Shown here: positions 43,569 to 51,055 of the stretch, piece after piece
Numbering within the stretch: the stretch's first letter is position 1
How the letters are laid out: every line of letters begins with the position of its first letter
NCBI RefSeq assembly: GCF_014655715.1
Contig: NZ_BNBM01000007.1
Coordinates: 367,901 to 431,900, forward strand
DNA from: Streptomyces lanatus
Lineage (GTDB): Bacteria; Actinomycetota; Actinomycetes; Streptomycetales; Streptomycetaceae
Length of the DNA stretch: 64,000 nucleotides
Reading direction: 5' to 3'
Made by a program: the position numbers and the translations under genes
The notes under the pieces: model-generated
Databases searched by the model: none
What the model was told of the DNA's origin: nothing
The model's input: the letters and a program-made list of their open reading frames with translations, nothing else

Positions 43569-45146
43569 TCAGGAGGCCCCCGCCCGCCACCGCTGCCCCG
43601 AACCCCCGCCCGCCGGCTCCAGCGAAAGCCCGTCGCCCGCCCCGCCGTTCGGCGTCACCGCCGCCCAAGGGGCGATGACCGGGCGGATCAGGCCGTCCCC
43701 GTCCACCATGAACATCAGGTTCCGCCCGTTGCTGCCCTCTACCGAGTCGCAGGTCCAGATGCCGACGCCCCGGTCCGTCGAACCGCGGCTGTCCAGGCAG
43801 TAGTCGGGGTCGGCGGCGGACTGGAGGACGCCGCGGTCGGAGTCGACCCGCCAGCGTTGGGAACGGGACGAGTCGCAGCGGACCGTGATGACGTCCGTCC
43901 CGTTGTAGAAGTCGTCGCCGTCCACGTCCAGGCAGAGGCCCGAGGAGATGTTCACGACCTGGGCGAACGCGCCGCCCGGAGGGCGTGTGGGAGAGGGCGT
44001 GGGCTTGGGGCTCGCCGTCTTCGTCGGGGGCGGAGTCTTCGTACGAGTCGGAGTCGGGGACGCGGACGGGGACTTGGAGGTTCGCGACGGGGACGGGGAG
44101 GGAGACGGGGTCGGCGACACCGTCGCCGTCACGGTCACCGCGACCGGAGGCACCCGCACCGGAGTGCTCGCCGAACCGACCGGATCCTGCGCCGACGATC
44201 CGCCCTGCGCCACCAGGAACACCACCAGCGGCAGCAGCGCCACTCCCAGCGCCGCCGACACCAGCACGACCCGGCGGCGGTCCGACGGCCAACCCATCGG
44301 CGGTCGGGACCGGTTCGCCCTACTCTGCGTCTCTCCCGGGACGGGGGCCTTGTCGCCTGCCACGTAACCCGTCCCGCCCCACGGCAGCAACCCCTCCGCC
44401 AGCGCCGCCCGCGGAGCGTCCCGCAGGGCCGACAGTTCCTCGTACGCCGTCGTGCAGTGCGGGCAGCGCGCCATGTGGGTGTGCAGGTCGGCGCTGTCGC
44501 GGGGGCTGTCCGGGCGTACGGACTCCTCGATGAGGCGGCCGAAGTCGGGGCAGTCGGGGTCGTCGGAGGCGGCGAGGCGGGCGCGCAGACAGGCGCGGGC
44601 CAGCAGTTGGAGCGCCGGGTCCGTGCCGTAGGTGACGTCCTGGCGGGTGAGGCCGAGGAGGGCGGCGGTGCGTTCCAGGGGCTCCTGATCCACGGTCCCG
44701 TACCAGATCAGGCCCTGGGTGCGCGGCGGCAGCGACTGGAACGCGGTGAGCATGGGCGGGATCGGGCCGGAGGGGCCGGCCGCGTTCAGGATGAGCAGCA
44801 CACCCGGGTCGAGGCCGGCCGCGCGCTCGTCCGTCGCCCAGGTCCCGGCCAGCCGGGCGGTCAGCAGCAGGAGTTGATGGCGCCAGGGGACTCCGGGGTC
44901 GATGCCGCGTGCCGTCTGACGGGCCGCGAGCGTGAACGCCTGGGCGGCCAACTGCCGTGCCATGGAGTCGTTCGGGGTGCACTGGCGGGCGTAGGCGAGG
45001 ACGTGCGGGTGGTGGCGGGCGCGCAGTTCCTGGAGTGCCGGGTACGCGGTGGCCGTGTCGGCGCGCAGCAGTTCGGTGAGCCGTGCGTCGGACACGCCCG
45101 TGTGTATGCCACTGCCGCGGTCTCCACCGTCGTCGGCCCGAGCCAT
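43569..45146 (-). CDS. Sigma-like/zinc-finger/transmembrane/ricin-lectin fusion protein
   Basis: This 525-residue multidomain protein has four parts. Residues 20-200 look like a degenerate ECF sigma factor (ARLTELLRADTATAYPALQEL, and a region-4-like RTQGLIWYGTVDQEPLERTAALLGLTRQDV). Next is an anti-sigma zinc motif HTHMARCPHC near residues 220-229, normally the Zn finger of ZAS anti-sigma factors. A membrane helix VVLVSAALGVALLPLVVFLVA and a Pro/Thr/Ser/Lys-rich spacer lead to an extracytoplasmic ricin-B lectin domain (VVNISSGLCLDVDGDDF, RSQRWRVDSDRGVLQSA, YCLDSRGS). AAGGAGG precedes the ATG. This architecture suggests a membrane protein that senses glycans; function unproven. It precedes the SigB-type locus in opposite orientation to hutI. 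Confidence 0.8.
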   Translation of the reverse strand: MARADDGGDRGSGIHTGVSDARLTELLRADTATAYPALQELRARHHPHVLAYARQCTPNDSMARQLAAQAFTLAARQTARGIDPGVPWRHQLLLLTARLAGTWATDERAAGLDPGVLLILNAAGPSGPIPPMLTAFQSLPPRTQGLIWYGTVDQEPLERTAALLGLTRQDVTYGTDPALQLLARACLRARLAASDDPDCPDFGRLIEESVRPDSPRDSADLHTHMARCPHCTTAYEELSALRDAPRAALAEGLLPWGGTGYVAGDKAPVPGETQSRANRSRPPMGWPSDRRRVVLVSAALGVALLPLVVFLVAQGGSSAQDPVGSASTPVRVPPVAVTVTATVSPTPSPSPSPSRTSKSPSASPTPTRTKTPPPTKTASPKPTPSPTRPPGGAFAQVVNISSGLCLDVDGDDFYNGTDVITVRCDSSRSQRWRVDSDRGVLQSAADPDYCLDSRGSTDRGVGIWTCDSVEGSNGRNLMFMVDGDGLIRPVIAPWAAVTPNGGAGDGLSLEPAGGGSGQRWRAGAS

Positions 45147-45296
45147 CCGCCTGCCTCCTTGCAGCCGTGCGACCCGCCCGGAGCTATGACCTACCGGCGG
45201 GTATGACGGCTCATAGTGGAGGACGGGAGGCTGTGGGGAAAGGGTTTCTGTGGGTAACCCATGAGCGTTCCATGTCAGCGGGGTGAAAGATCCGAA

Positions 45297-45352
45297 AGCA
45301 CTGTGCCCGGTGCCCTGCCGGAAGTCGTCGGCAGGACACCGGGCACAGTGCT
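45297..45352 (-). terminator. Long hairpin terminator after the sigma factor gene
   Basis: AGCACTGTGCCCGGTG (45297-45312) pairs perfectly with 45337-45352. An inner CCTGCCG/CGGCAGG stem extends it. Confidence 0.8.
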
Positions 45353-45373
45353 ACCCGGTCGGTGGTCGACCGG

Positions 45374-46318
45374 TCATTCCTCGATGGTCAGACCCTTTCT
45401 GAGCCTGATCAATGTCCGCGACAGCAGTCGCGACACATGCATCTGGGAGATGCCGAGTTCCTCGCCGATCTCCGACTGGGTCAGTCCGGCGACGAACCTC
45501 AGGGAGAGGATCTTCCGGTCCCGGGGCGGGAGTTCGGCGATGAGCGGCTTGAGCGACTCCACGTACTCGATGCCCTCGATGCCGTGGTCCTCGTAGCCGA
45601 TCCGGTCGGCCAGGGCACCCTCGGCGTCGTCTTCCTCGGGCTGGGCGTCCAGCGAGGAGGCGGTGTACGCGTTCGACGCGGCCATGCCCTCGACGACCTC
45701 GTCGTTGCTCAGGCCCAGGCGCTCGGCCAGTTCCGCCACCGTGGGCGCGCGGTCCAGCTTCTGGGCCAGCTCGTCACCGGCCTTGGCCAGGTCGAGCCGG
45801 AGCTCCTGAAGACGGCGCGGCACCCGCACCGACCACGACGTGTCGCGGAAGAAGCGCTTGATCTCGCCGATGATCGTCGGCATCGCGAAGGTGGGGAACT
45901 CCACGCCGCGGCTGAGCTCGAAGCGGTCGATCGCCTTGATCAGGCCGATGGTGCCGACCTGGATGATGTCCTCCATCGGCTCGCTGCGCGAGCGGAAGCG
46001 GGAGGCGGCGAACTTGACCAGCGCGAGGTTGAGTTCGACGAGCGTGTTGCGGACGTACGAGTATTCGTGGGTCCCTTCCTCCAGCGACTCCAGCCGCTCG
46101 AAGAGGGTCTTGGACAGGGCCCGCGCGTCCACCGGGCCCACCTCGTCGTACGGCGGGATCTCCGGAAGCCCGGCGAGTGCGTCGTCCTGCTGTGCCAAGT
46201 CATGCTCGAAGGCGTGCTCGGAACCTACGTCGCTGCTGCGCTCGATGGGATCCAGCTGTTCCGGTAGGGATGCCGACGTCGCGCTCTGGGTATGCGATGC
46301 GTCGAGCCGGGGTGACAT
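45374..46318 (-). CDS. sigI: SigB/SigF-family RNA polymerase sigma factor (SigI-like)
   Basis: This 314-residue stress/development-type sigma factor has region 2 (TLVELNLALVKFAASRFRSR, MEDIIQVGTIGLIKAIDRFELSRGVEFPTFAMPTIIGEIKRFFRDTSWSVRVPRR cut here for length). Region 3 (QKLDRAPTVAELAERLGLS) and region 4 (LPPRDRKILSLRFVAGLTQSEIGEELGISQMHVSRLL) follow. The N-terminal 75 residues are a low-complexity extension. ATG 46318 has GGAGG six bases before it. It is divergent from an anti-anti-sigma gene and an anti-sigma kinase, matching the S. coelicolor SigI-PrsI-ArsI switch, so control is by partner switching. The symbol is given by analogy. Confidence 0.88.
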   Translation of the reverse strand: MSPRLDASHTQSATSASLPEQLDPIERSSDVGSEHAFEHDLAQQDDALAGLPEIPPYDEVGPVDARALSKTLFERLESLEEGTHEYSYVRNTLVELNLALVKFAASRFRSRSEPMEDIIQVGTIGLIKAIDRFELSRGVEFPTFAMPTIIGEIKRFFRDTSWSVRVPRRLQELRLDLAKAGDELAQKLDRAPTVAELAERLGLSNDEVVEGMAASNAYTASSLDAQPEEDDAEGALADRIGYEDHGIEGIEYVESLKPLIAELPPRDRKILSLRFVAGLTQSEIGEELGISQMHVSRLLSRTLIRLRKGLTIEE

Positions 46319-46567
46319 GATGTCCTCCATCGTTCTCGGCATATGGCTGCCGAAGCCTGTCGTGCACTGCGGTGTGCGGCGCCTCCAAGCCGGCCGAGTC
46401 GGTTACGTGTCTCTACTAGCCCTACCCGCTTTCCCGAGCTCACCGCAAGTGCGCTCTGGTCCGAAATGTCCGATTCTGTGTGGATGTTCGGGTGTTGGAG
46501 GGCGTAGGGAAGGCGTAGTGTTCGAGAGCGTCAGTCAGCAGCCACGACGTCGGGAGTGAGACACGGC

Positions 46568-46954
46568 ATGGACCGCGGGACGGTCGGCAGCGCACAGTCT
46601 GGCCGACTACTGGTCGAGGTGCGCGAAGAGGGCTCCAGTGCCGTCGTGACACCGGCGGGTGAGTTGGATCACCACACCGCCGATCTGTTGCGTGAGCCAC
46701 TGGAGGATTGCCTCGGCAAGGGCTTCAGCCGGCTGGTCGTCGACTGCTCGCGGCTCGAGTTCTGTGACTCCACGGGGCTGAACGTGCTGCTGGGGGCGCG
46801 CCTGAAGGCGGAGGCCGCCGGTGGCGGGGTGCATCTCGCCGGCATGCTGCCCGTGGTCGCCCGAGTGTTCGAGATCACGGGGGCCGAGGCCGTCTTCACG
46901 GTCCATGACTCCCTCGACGCCGCCCTCGCGGACGAGTCCGACGGCGCCGGCTGA
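46568..46954 (+). CDS. STAS-domain anti-anti-sigma factor (ArsI-like)
   Basis: This 128-residue protein of the SpoIIAA/RsbV type has the fold elements LVEVREEGSSAVVTPAGELDHHTADLL and LEFCDSTGLNVLLGARL. The Ser in CDSTG is the usual phosphorylation site of the cognate kinase. Unphosphorylated, it should release the sigma factor by binding the anti-sigma kinase encoded next to it. ATG 46568 and GTG 46556 are both possible starts. It lies 249 bp upstream of, and divergent from, the sigma gene. Confidence 0.9.
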   Translation: MDRGTVGSAQSGRLLVEVREEGSSAVVTPAGELDHHTADLLREPLEDCLGKGFSRLVVDCSRLEFCDSTGLNVLLGARLKAEAAGGGVHLAGMLPVVARVFEITGAEAVFTVHDSLDAALADESDGAG

Positions 46955-47192
46955 CCCCTCGCGTCGGTCGCTGCATCAGACGTCACATCATTCGGCCCGA
47001 ATACAGGGGTGTTCCCTCGGCCGGGTCGGGCAGGAGACATCCTGAAACTGTCGGCTGTGACGTCGGCCACCGGGGGTGGGGGACTGTGACCGACGTATCA
47101 GGCAAGGAACATGTAATGGCGTACTGACTCTGCGTACCGCGTCTTTGAATAGTGTGAACGTTGAACTGGTGAATCGGTGAGGTGAAGCGCTG

Positions 47193-47795
47193 ATGAGCAC
47201 CACCCGGCCTTTCTCGCCGGGCGACCGCGGCCCTGAGCCCAGCGGCGCTTCCGGAGCGTCCGAGGGGGGCGTGCCAGGGACCGGGGGCGCCGAGCGGGGC
47301 GCGTCGGTGGCGGGGCCGTCCGACGGGGGCGCCATGCCGTCCCTGGGGCCCGGCGAGCCCGAGGCGTCCGCCGAGGCCTCGGCGGGGCGTCAGGTCCGCC
47401 GGCTGGACTTCGAGGGCCAGAGCGGGGTCGTCCCGCTCGCCCGCGACTTCGCCCGGCAGGCGCTGTACGCCTGGGGCTGGCTGCCCGCCGCCACGGCCGA
47501 CCAGCGGGCCGCGGCCGAGGATGTGCTGCTCGTGGTCTCCGAGCTGGTCACCAACGCCTGTCTGCATGCCGAGGGCCCGGCCGAGATGTGGGTCGCCTGC
47601 GACAACAAGGTCATCCGTATCGAGGTCGCCGACAAGGGCACCGGCCAGCCGGCCCCCCGCACCCCGCACCGCGCGGGGCGCCCCGGCGGCCACGGCATGT
47701 TCATCGTGCAGCGGCTCTGCCTGGACTGGGGCGTCCTGCGGACGCCGGGAGTCGCGGGCAAGACGGTATGGGCGGAGCTCGGCGCCCCGGCGTAA
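47193..47795 (+). CDS. HATPase anti-sigma factor / serine kinase (PrsI-like)
   Basis: This 200-residue protein starts with a 65-residue Gly/Ser/Pro-rich tail, then carries the GHKL ATPase domain of SpoIIAB/RsbW type: AAEDVLLVVSELVTNACLHAEG (N box), IRIEVADKGTGQP (G1), and GGHGMFIVQRLCLDWGV (G2). Such proteins bind the sigma factor and phosphorylate the STAS partner. The gap of 238 bp after the STAS gene suggests its own promoter. Together with the sigma and STAS genes it makes a complete switch. Confidence 0.88.
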   Translation: MSTTRPFSPGDRGPEPSGASGASEGGVPGTGGAERGASVAGPSDGGAMPSLGPGEPEASAEASAGRQVRRLDFEGQSGVVPLARDFARQALYAWGWLPAATADQRAAAEDVLLVVSELVTNACLHAEGPAEMWVACDNKVIRIEVADKGTGQPAPRTPHRAGRPGGHGMFIVQRLCLDWGVLRTPGVAGKTVWAELGAPA

Positions 47796-48392
47796 ATCGT
47801 TTCCGCTGATCGGGGGCACCCGGGCCGGAACGGGATCGCCGTACGACCGTGCAGTCGTCGTACCGCGACGAAGGCGGGGCCGGCGGCGTCGCGAGCACCC
47901 GCTCGCCCGCGGATGATGACGAGGACGAGGCAGTGACCGGTGGCGCTCGGGGCGCCCGGCTTCATCGCCTTGGATGCCGCCTTCCGCGAGGCCAGGGCGC
48001 CGAGCGGGCGCGCCGGCGGCGGAGGGGCCCGGCCGAGACCGCCGTGCAGCGGCGTATGGACGCCTCTGTGGCGGACGGGCGGCGGGCGGAGGTCCCGGCT
48101 GATCTGCGGGCGAGGCCAGGGCGCTCATCGACCGTCGCCGAGGAACTCGGACTGAGCGACTGCGGCGAGGCCGGAGTGGGCGCTGTGGACGGGAGGCTGC
48201 CGTGCCCGAAGTGCCGCCCCCGGCCCGACCCCGAGTTACCCGGGGTCACCCCCTCCACTCCGTGCACGCCGGATCGCCACAACTCCGGTGTGCGCCGTGT
48301 CTTCCTTCCTCAGGGCCCCGGGCGTACCTTGACGGCCGATCTGATATGCCGTCAGGTGCGGCGTCAGGAATTCCGTGAGGAACGAGGGGACC
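47796..48392. other. 597-bp gap with a disturbed open frame
   Basis: No confident gene is present. A frame opening at GTG 47933, after GAGGACGAGG, has coding-like base composition up to about 48330 (TVAEELGLSDCGEAGVGAVD, LPCPKCRPRPDPELPG) and includes a TTA codon at 48236. A different frame from 47940 (APGFIALDAAFREARAPSG) looks protein-like in the first part. Together they could be remnants of one gene broken by a frameshift; the first frame runs on through the next gene, so it cannot be intact. Confidence 0.3.
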
Positions 48393-49079
48393 GTGTCGAA
48401 GCAGAAGCGAACCGCCGTGCTCGCGACCGCCGCGGCCCTGGCCGGCTCGGCGGTGCTGATGGCCGCCCCCGCGGCCCGGGCCGAAGTCGTCGACGTCAAC
48501 TACTCCTGCAAGACCCCGATCGGCGACAAGAGCGCCGTCTCGCCCATCGACATCAAGGGCGTCAAGAGCGGCAGCGGATACAAGATCACCATGTCGTGGC
48601 AGAAGGGCGTCTCGTCCAGCCCCGTCGAACTCGGCAAGGGCGCGATGAACCCGAGCGCCACCATCAAGCTGGGCGGCGCCGACAGCGGCACGATGAACGT
48701 GACCGGGCCGGCCAACCAAGAGGCCATTCCCGCCAACACCCCCATCAAGATCAATGACTTGACGGGCACCTACACCCCGAAGAAGACCGGCAAGGTCACC
48801 TTCACCGCGGGCATCCTCACCATCAAGGCCCTGGGCACCACGACCACTTGCACGCCCACCAACAGCCCCGGTCCGTCGCTCTCCCTCGACGTGACCGCGG
48901 CGGGCGGCGGCGGAGGCGACAGCGGGACCCAGGGCGGCTCCGACTCCGGTTCCGAACTCCCGCAGACCGGACCCGAGGACTCGGCGATCGCCCTCGGCAC
49001 CCTCGGCGGCACGGTCCTGCTCGCCGGTGCGGCCGGCGCGCTGTGGCTGACGCGCAGGGGGCAGACGGCCCGCCGCTGA
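48393..49079 (+). CDS. Secreted cell-wall-anchored protein with LPQTG sorting signal
   Basis: This is a 228-residue surface protein. A signal peptide (TAVLATAAALAGSAVLMAAPAARAEV) is followed by one beta-rich domain (VNYSCKTPIGDKSAVSPIDI to TFTAGILTIKALGTTTTCTPT), a Gly/Ser linker, and a C-terminal sorting signal: ELPQTG, helix GTLGGTVLLAGAAGALWLT, and a basic end. Cysteines in YSCKTP and TTCTPT could form a disulfide. GTG 48393 has GAGGGG upstream. The same domain recurs in the last gene of this set. Function is unknown. Confidence 0.85.
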   Translation: MSKQKRTAVLATAAALAGSAVLMAAPAARAEVVDVNYSCKTPIGDKSAVSPIDIKGVKSGSGYKITMSWQKGVSSSPVELGKGAMNPSATIKLGGADSGTMNVTGPANQEAIPANTPIKINDLTGTYTPKKTGKVTFTAGILTIKALGTTTTCTPTNSPGPSLSLDVTAAGGGGGDSGTQGGSDSGSELPQTGPEDSAIALGTLGGTVLLAGAAGALWLTRRGQTARR

Positions 49080-49109
49080 CCGTTACGTACTGAGCTGCTG
49101 GAGCCGCCG

Positions 49110-49958
49110 ATGTCGTCAGCCGCCCGCGTCCTGTGCCTGCCCCTGCTGCTTCCGTTCCTGCTGGCGGCGGGCGCCGCCCCGACCTGGTCCGTCGCGCCCT
49201 CGGGCGGCGGGCGCCCGTCCTTCTACACCGAGGGCGAGCCCGGCACGGTCCAGCAGGACACGGTGTCCGTGACGAACCGGGGCGAGAAGCCGCTCACCGT
49301 ACGCCTGCACGGCACCGGCGTCCCCATCGCCCTCGCCGAGAGCCGGGTGCGGATCCCGGGCCGCACCCGTGCCGAGGTCCCGTTCACGGTGACCGTCCCG
49401 ACCGGCACGGCCCCCGGCGACCGCTCCGGCGAGATCGTCGCCCGCGACACGGAGGGCCGCGTCGAGACGGTCGGGCTCCGGCTGCGCGTCACCGGCCCGG
49501 AGCTGTCCGCGCTGACCGTCGAGCGAGTGGCGGTCGGCCCCGACGGCATCACATACGAGCTGGTCAACCGGGGTACGACCCCTCTCACCCCGACCCTCGC
49601 GGTCCGCGCCGACGGCGTCTTCGGCCGCCTCCTCGACCGCGCCCCGCGCACCCTCCCGGTCGACCTGCCCCCGGGCAGCCGCACCAAGCTCACCGAGCCC
49701 TGGTCCGACCGGCCCGCCCTGGACTCGGTCGATGTGCGCCTGACGGTGACGGCGGCGGGCGGCGCGAGCGACACGGCGCGGGCGTCGGCACGGTTCGTGC
49801 CGTGGGGTGGCGCGGTGGCGGGGGGAGTGGGGGTCGTCGGGGCGATGGGTGCGCTGTTCGCCGTACGGCGTCGGAGGCGTCGTGAGCCGGACGACGGTGG
49901 GTCGGCCGTGGCTGAACAGCCCGTGGAGCGGGCCGAGTTGACGGGAGTGGGGACGTGA
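49110..49958 (+). CDS. Secreted membrane-anchored Ig-like protein (WxL-interacting-like)
   Basis: This 282-residue protein has a signal peptide (VLCLPLLLPFLLAAGAAPTW). Two beta-sandwich-like halves follow: FYTEGEPGTVQQDTVSVTNRGEKPLTVRLH and ELSALTVERVAVGPDGITYELVNRGTTPLTPTLAV. The C-terminal helix GGAVAGGVGVVGAMGALFAV with basic RRRRRR puts the end in the cytoplasm. The first half resembles DUF916 proteins, which pair with WxL surface proteins in Firmicutes; this similarity is by pattern only. Its stop overlaps the next start (GTGA). Confidence 0.75.
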   Translation: MSSAARVLCLPLLLPFLLAAGAAPTWSVAPSGGGRPSFYTEGEPGTVQQDTVSVTNRGEKPLTVRLHGTGVPIALAESRVRIPGRTRAEVPFTVTVPTGTAPGDRSGEIVARDTEGRVETVGLRLRVTGPELSALTVERVAVGPDGITYELVNRGTTPLTPTLAVRADGVFGRLLDRAPRTLPVDLPPGSRTKLTEPWSDRPALDSVDVRLTVTAAGGASDTARASARFVPWGGAVAGGVGVVGAMGALFAVRRRRRREPDDGGSAVAEQPVERAELTGVGT

Positions 49959-51055
49959 GGGCCGGGATGCGGATCGCGGCGCTGCTGGCCGTGCTGGCGC
50001 TGCTGTCGCCCGTGGTGTCCGCGTCGGCGGCCGATGATCCGCCCACCGTGAAGCTGTCCAAGTCCCAGGCGGGGACGGGCGGTTCGATCACCGTCACCGG
50101 CAGCGGCTGGCGACCGCGCACGCTGCTCATGATCCTCATCTGCGGCCAGTCCGTGCCGTCCACCGGAGTGACCGGGGGCACCAACTCCTGTGCCAACGCG
50201 GACGGCAGGGCCGTGACGACGGACTCCGAGGGCCGCTTCAGCCGAAAGCTGCCGGTGGCGGAGCCGCCCGTGCCGTGTCCGTGCGTGGTGCATGTGGCGA
50301 CGGTGACCGGGGCGAAGGCCGAGGCCGACGCGATCTTCCAGGTCGCCGGGCACGCGGTCGAGCCGCTGCCCGCGGAACCGGCGGGCGGACGCCTGTCGGT
50401 CCTCACGGACACTCGCCTCGACGGCTCCGGCTCCCTGCTCACCTGGTTCGGCGCCCCGCCCGCGCGGACGCTCGTCTTCACCGTCGGCAATGTGGGCACC
50501 TCGCCCGTGAAGAACCCGGTCTTCCAAGTCGGCACCTCCCACGGCGTGTTCGCCCCGCAGTGGGAGGAACAGCAGTGGCGCGGCACCATCCAGCCCGGCC
50601 GCAAGGCACGGATCGAGCTGCCCGTGGAGCTCGCCGCCGGGGCGCACGGCGACTACACCGTCTCCCTGAAGTACGGCGGCAAGGTGATGGCCGAACAGCC
50701 CTGGGGCGTGGGCCGCCCCTGGGGCGTGACGCTGTTCTGGATCCTGGTCTGCCTGGTCGTACCGGCGGCGGTGTTCCGGGTCGGGATGGCGGTGGTGGAC
50801 CGGATACGGCCACGGCAGACGGCCCGCCGACGCGGCCTGCGCCTCCCCGAAGTCGCCCTCCGCCTGCCGGGGCTCAGGCCCCGGGAGGAGGCGAGGCACG
50901 CGGCTTCCCCCTCCTCGGCCCTGCCGTGGTTCACCCCGGACAACGACCCGGGCACGGCCGGTCGGCTCTCCGCACCGCACGACGACGACAGCGCCACGAG
51001 TCGTACGACCCCTACTGGTCCTACGACTCCTACGACCAGGAAGGGACCCCCGTGA
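49955..51055 (+). CDS. Secreted membrane-anchored protein of the surface cluster
   Basis: This is a 366-residue protein I do not recognise. It has a signal peptide (IAALLAVLALLSPVVSASA), a first beta-rich domain (VKLSKSQAGTGGSITVTGSGWRPRTLLMILICGQ) with four to five cysteines including PCPCVVH, and a second domain with TLVFTVGNVGTSPVKNPVFQVG. A transmembrane helix (VTLFWILVCLVVPAAVFRVGMAV) precedes a cytoplasmic Arg- and Thr/Pro-rich tail. It overlaps the genes on both sides by four bases, so the three are co-translated. GSITVTGSGW is a common adhesin or Ig-like beginning. Confidence 0.72.
   Translation: MRAGMRIAALLAVLALLSPVVSASAADDPPTVKLSKSQAGTGGSITVTGSGWRPRTLLMILICGQSVPSTGVTGGTNSCANADGRAVTTDSEGRFSRKLPVAEPPVPCPCVVHVATVTGAKAEADAIFQVAGHAVEPLPAEPAGGRLSVLTDTRLDGSGSLLTWFGAPPARTLVFTVGNVGTSPVKNPVFQVGTSHGVFAPQWEEQQWRGTIQPGRKARIELPVELAAGAHGDYTVSLKYGGKVMAEQPWGVGRPWGVTLFWILVCLVVPAAVFRVGMAVVDRIRPRQTARRRGLRLPEVALRLPGLRPREEARHAASPSSALPWFTPDNDPGTAGRLSAPHDDDSATSRTTPTGPTTPTTRKGPP

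Noticed and set aside
47849..48757. 302-codon plus frame over the sigma-locus gap and the first surface protein
   Set aside because: Its second half lies in another frame of the confident surface-protein gene, so it cannot be one intact gene.
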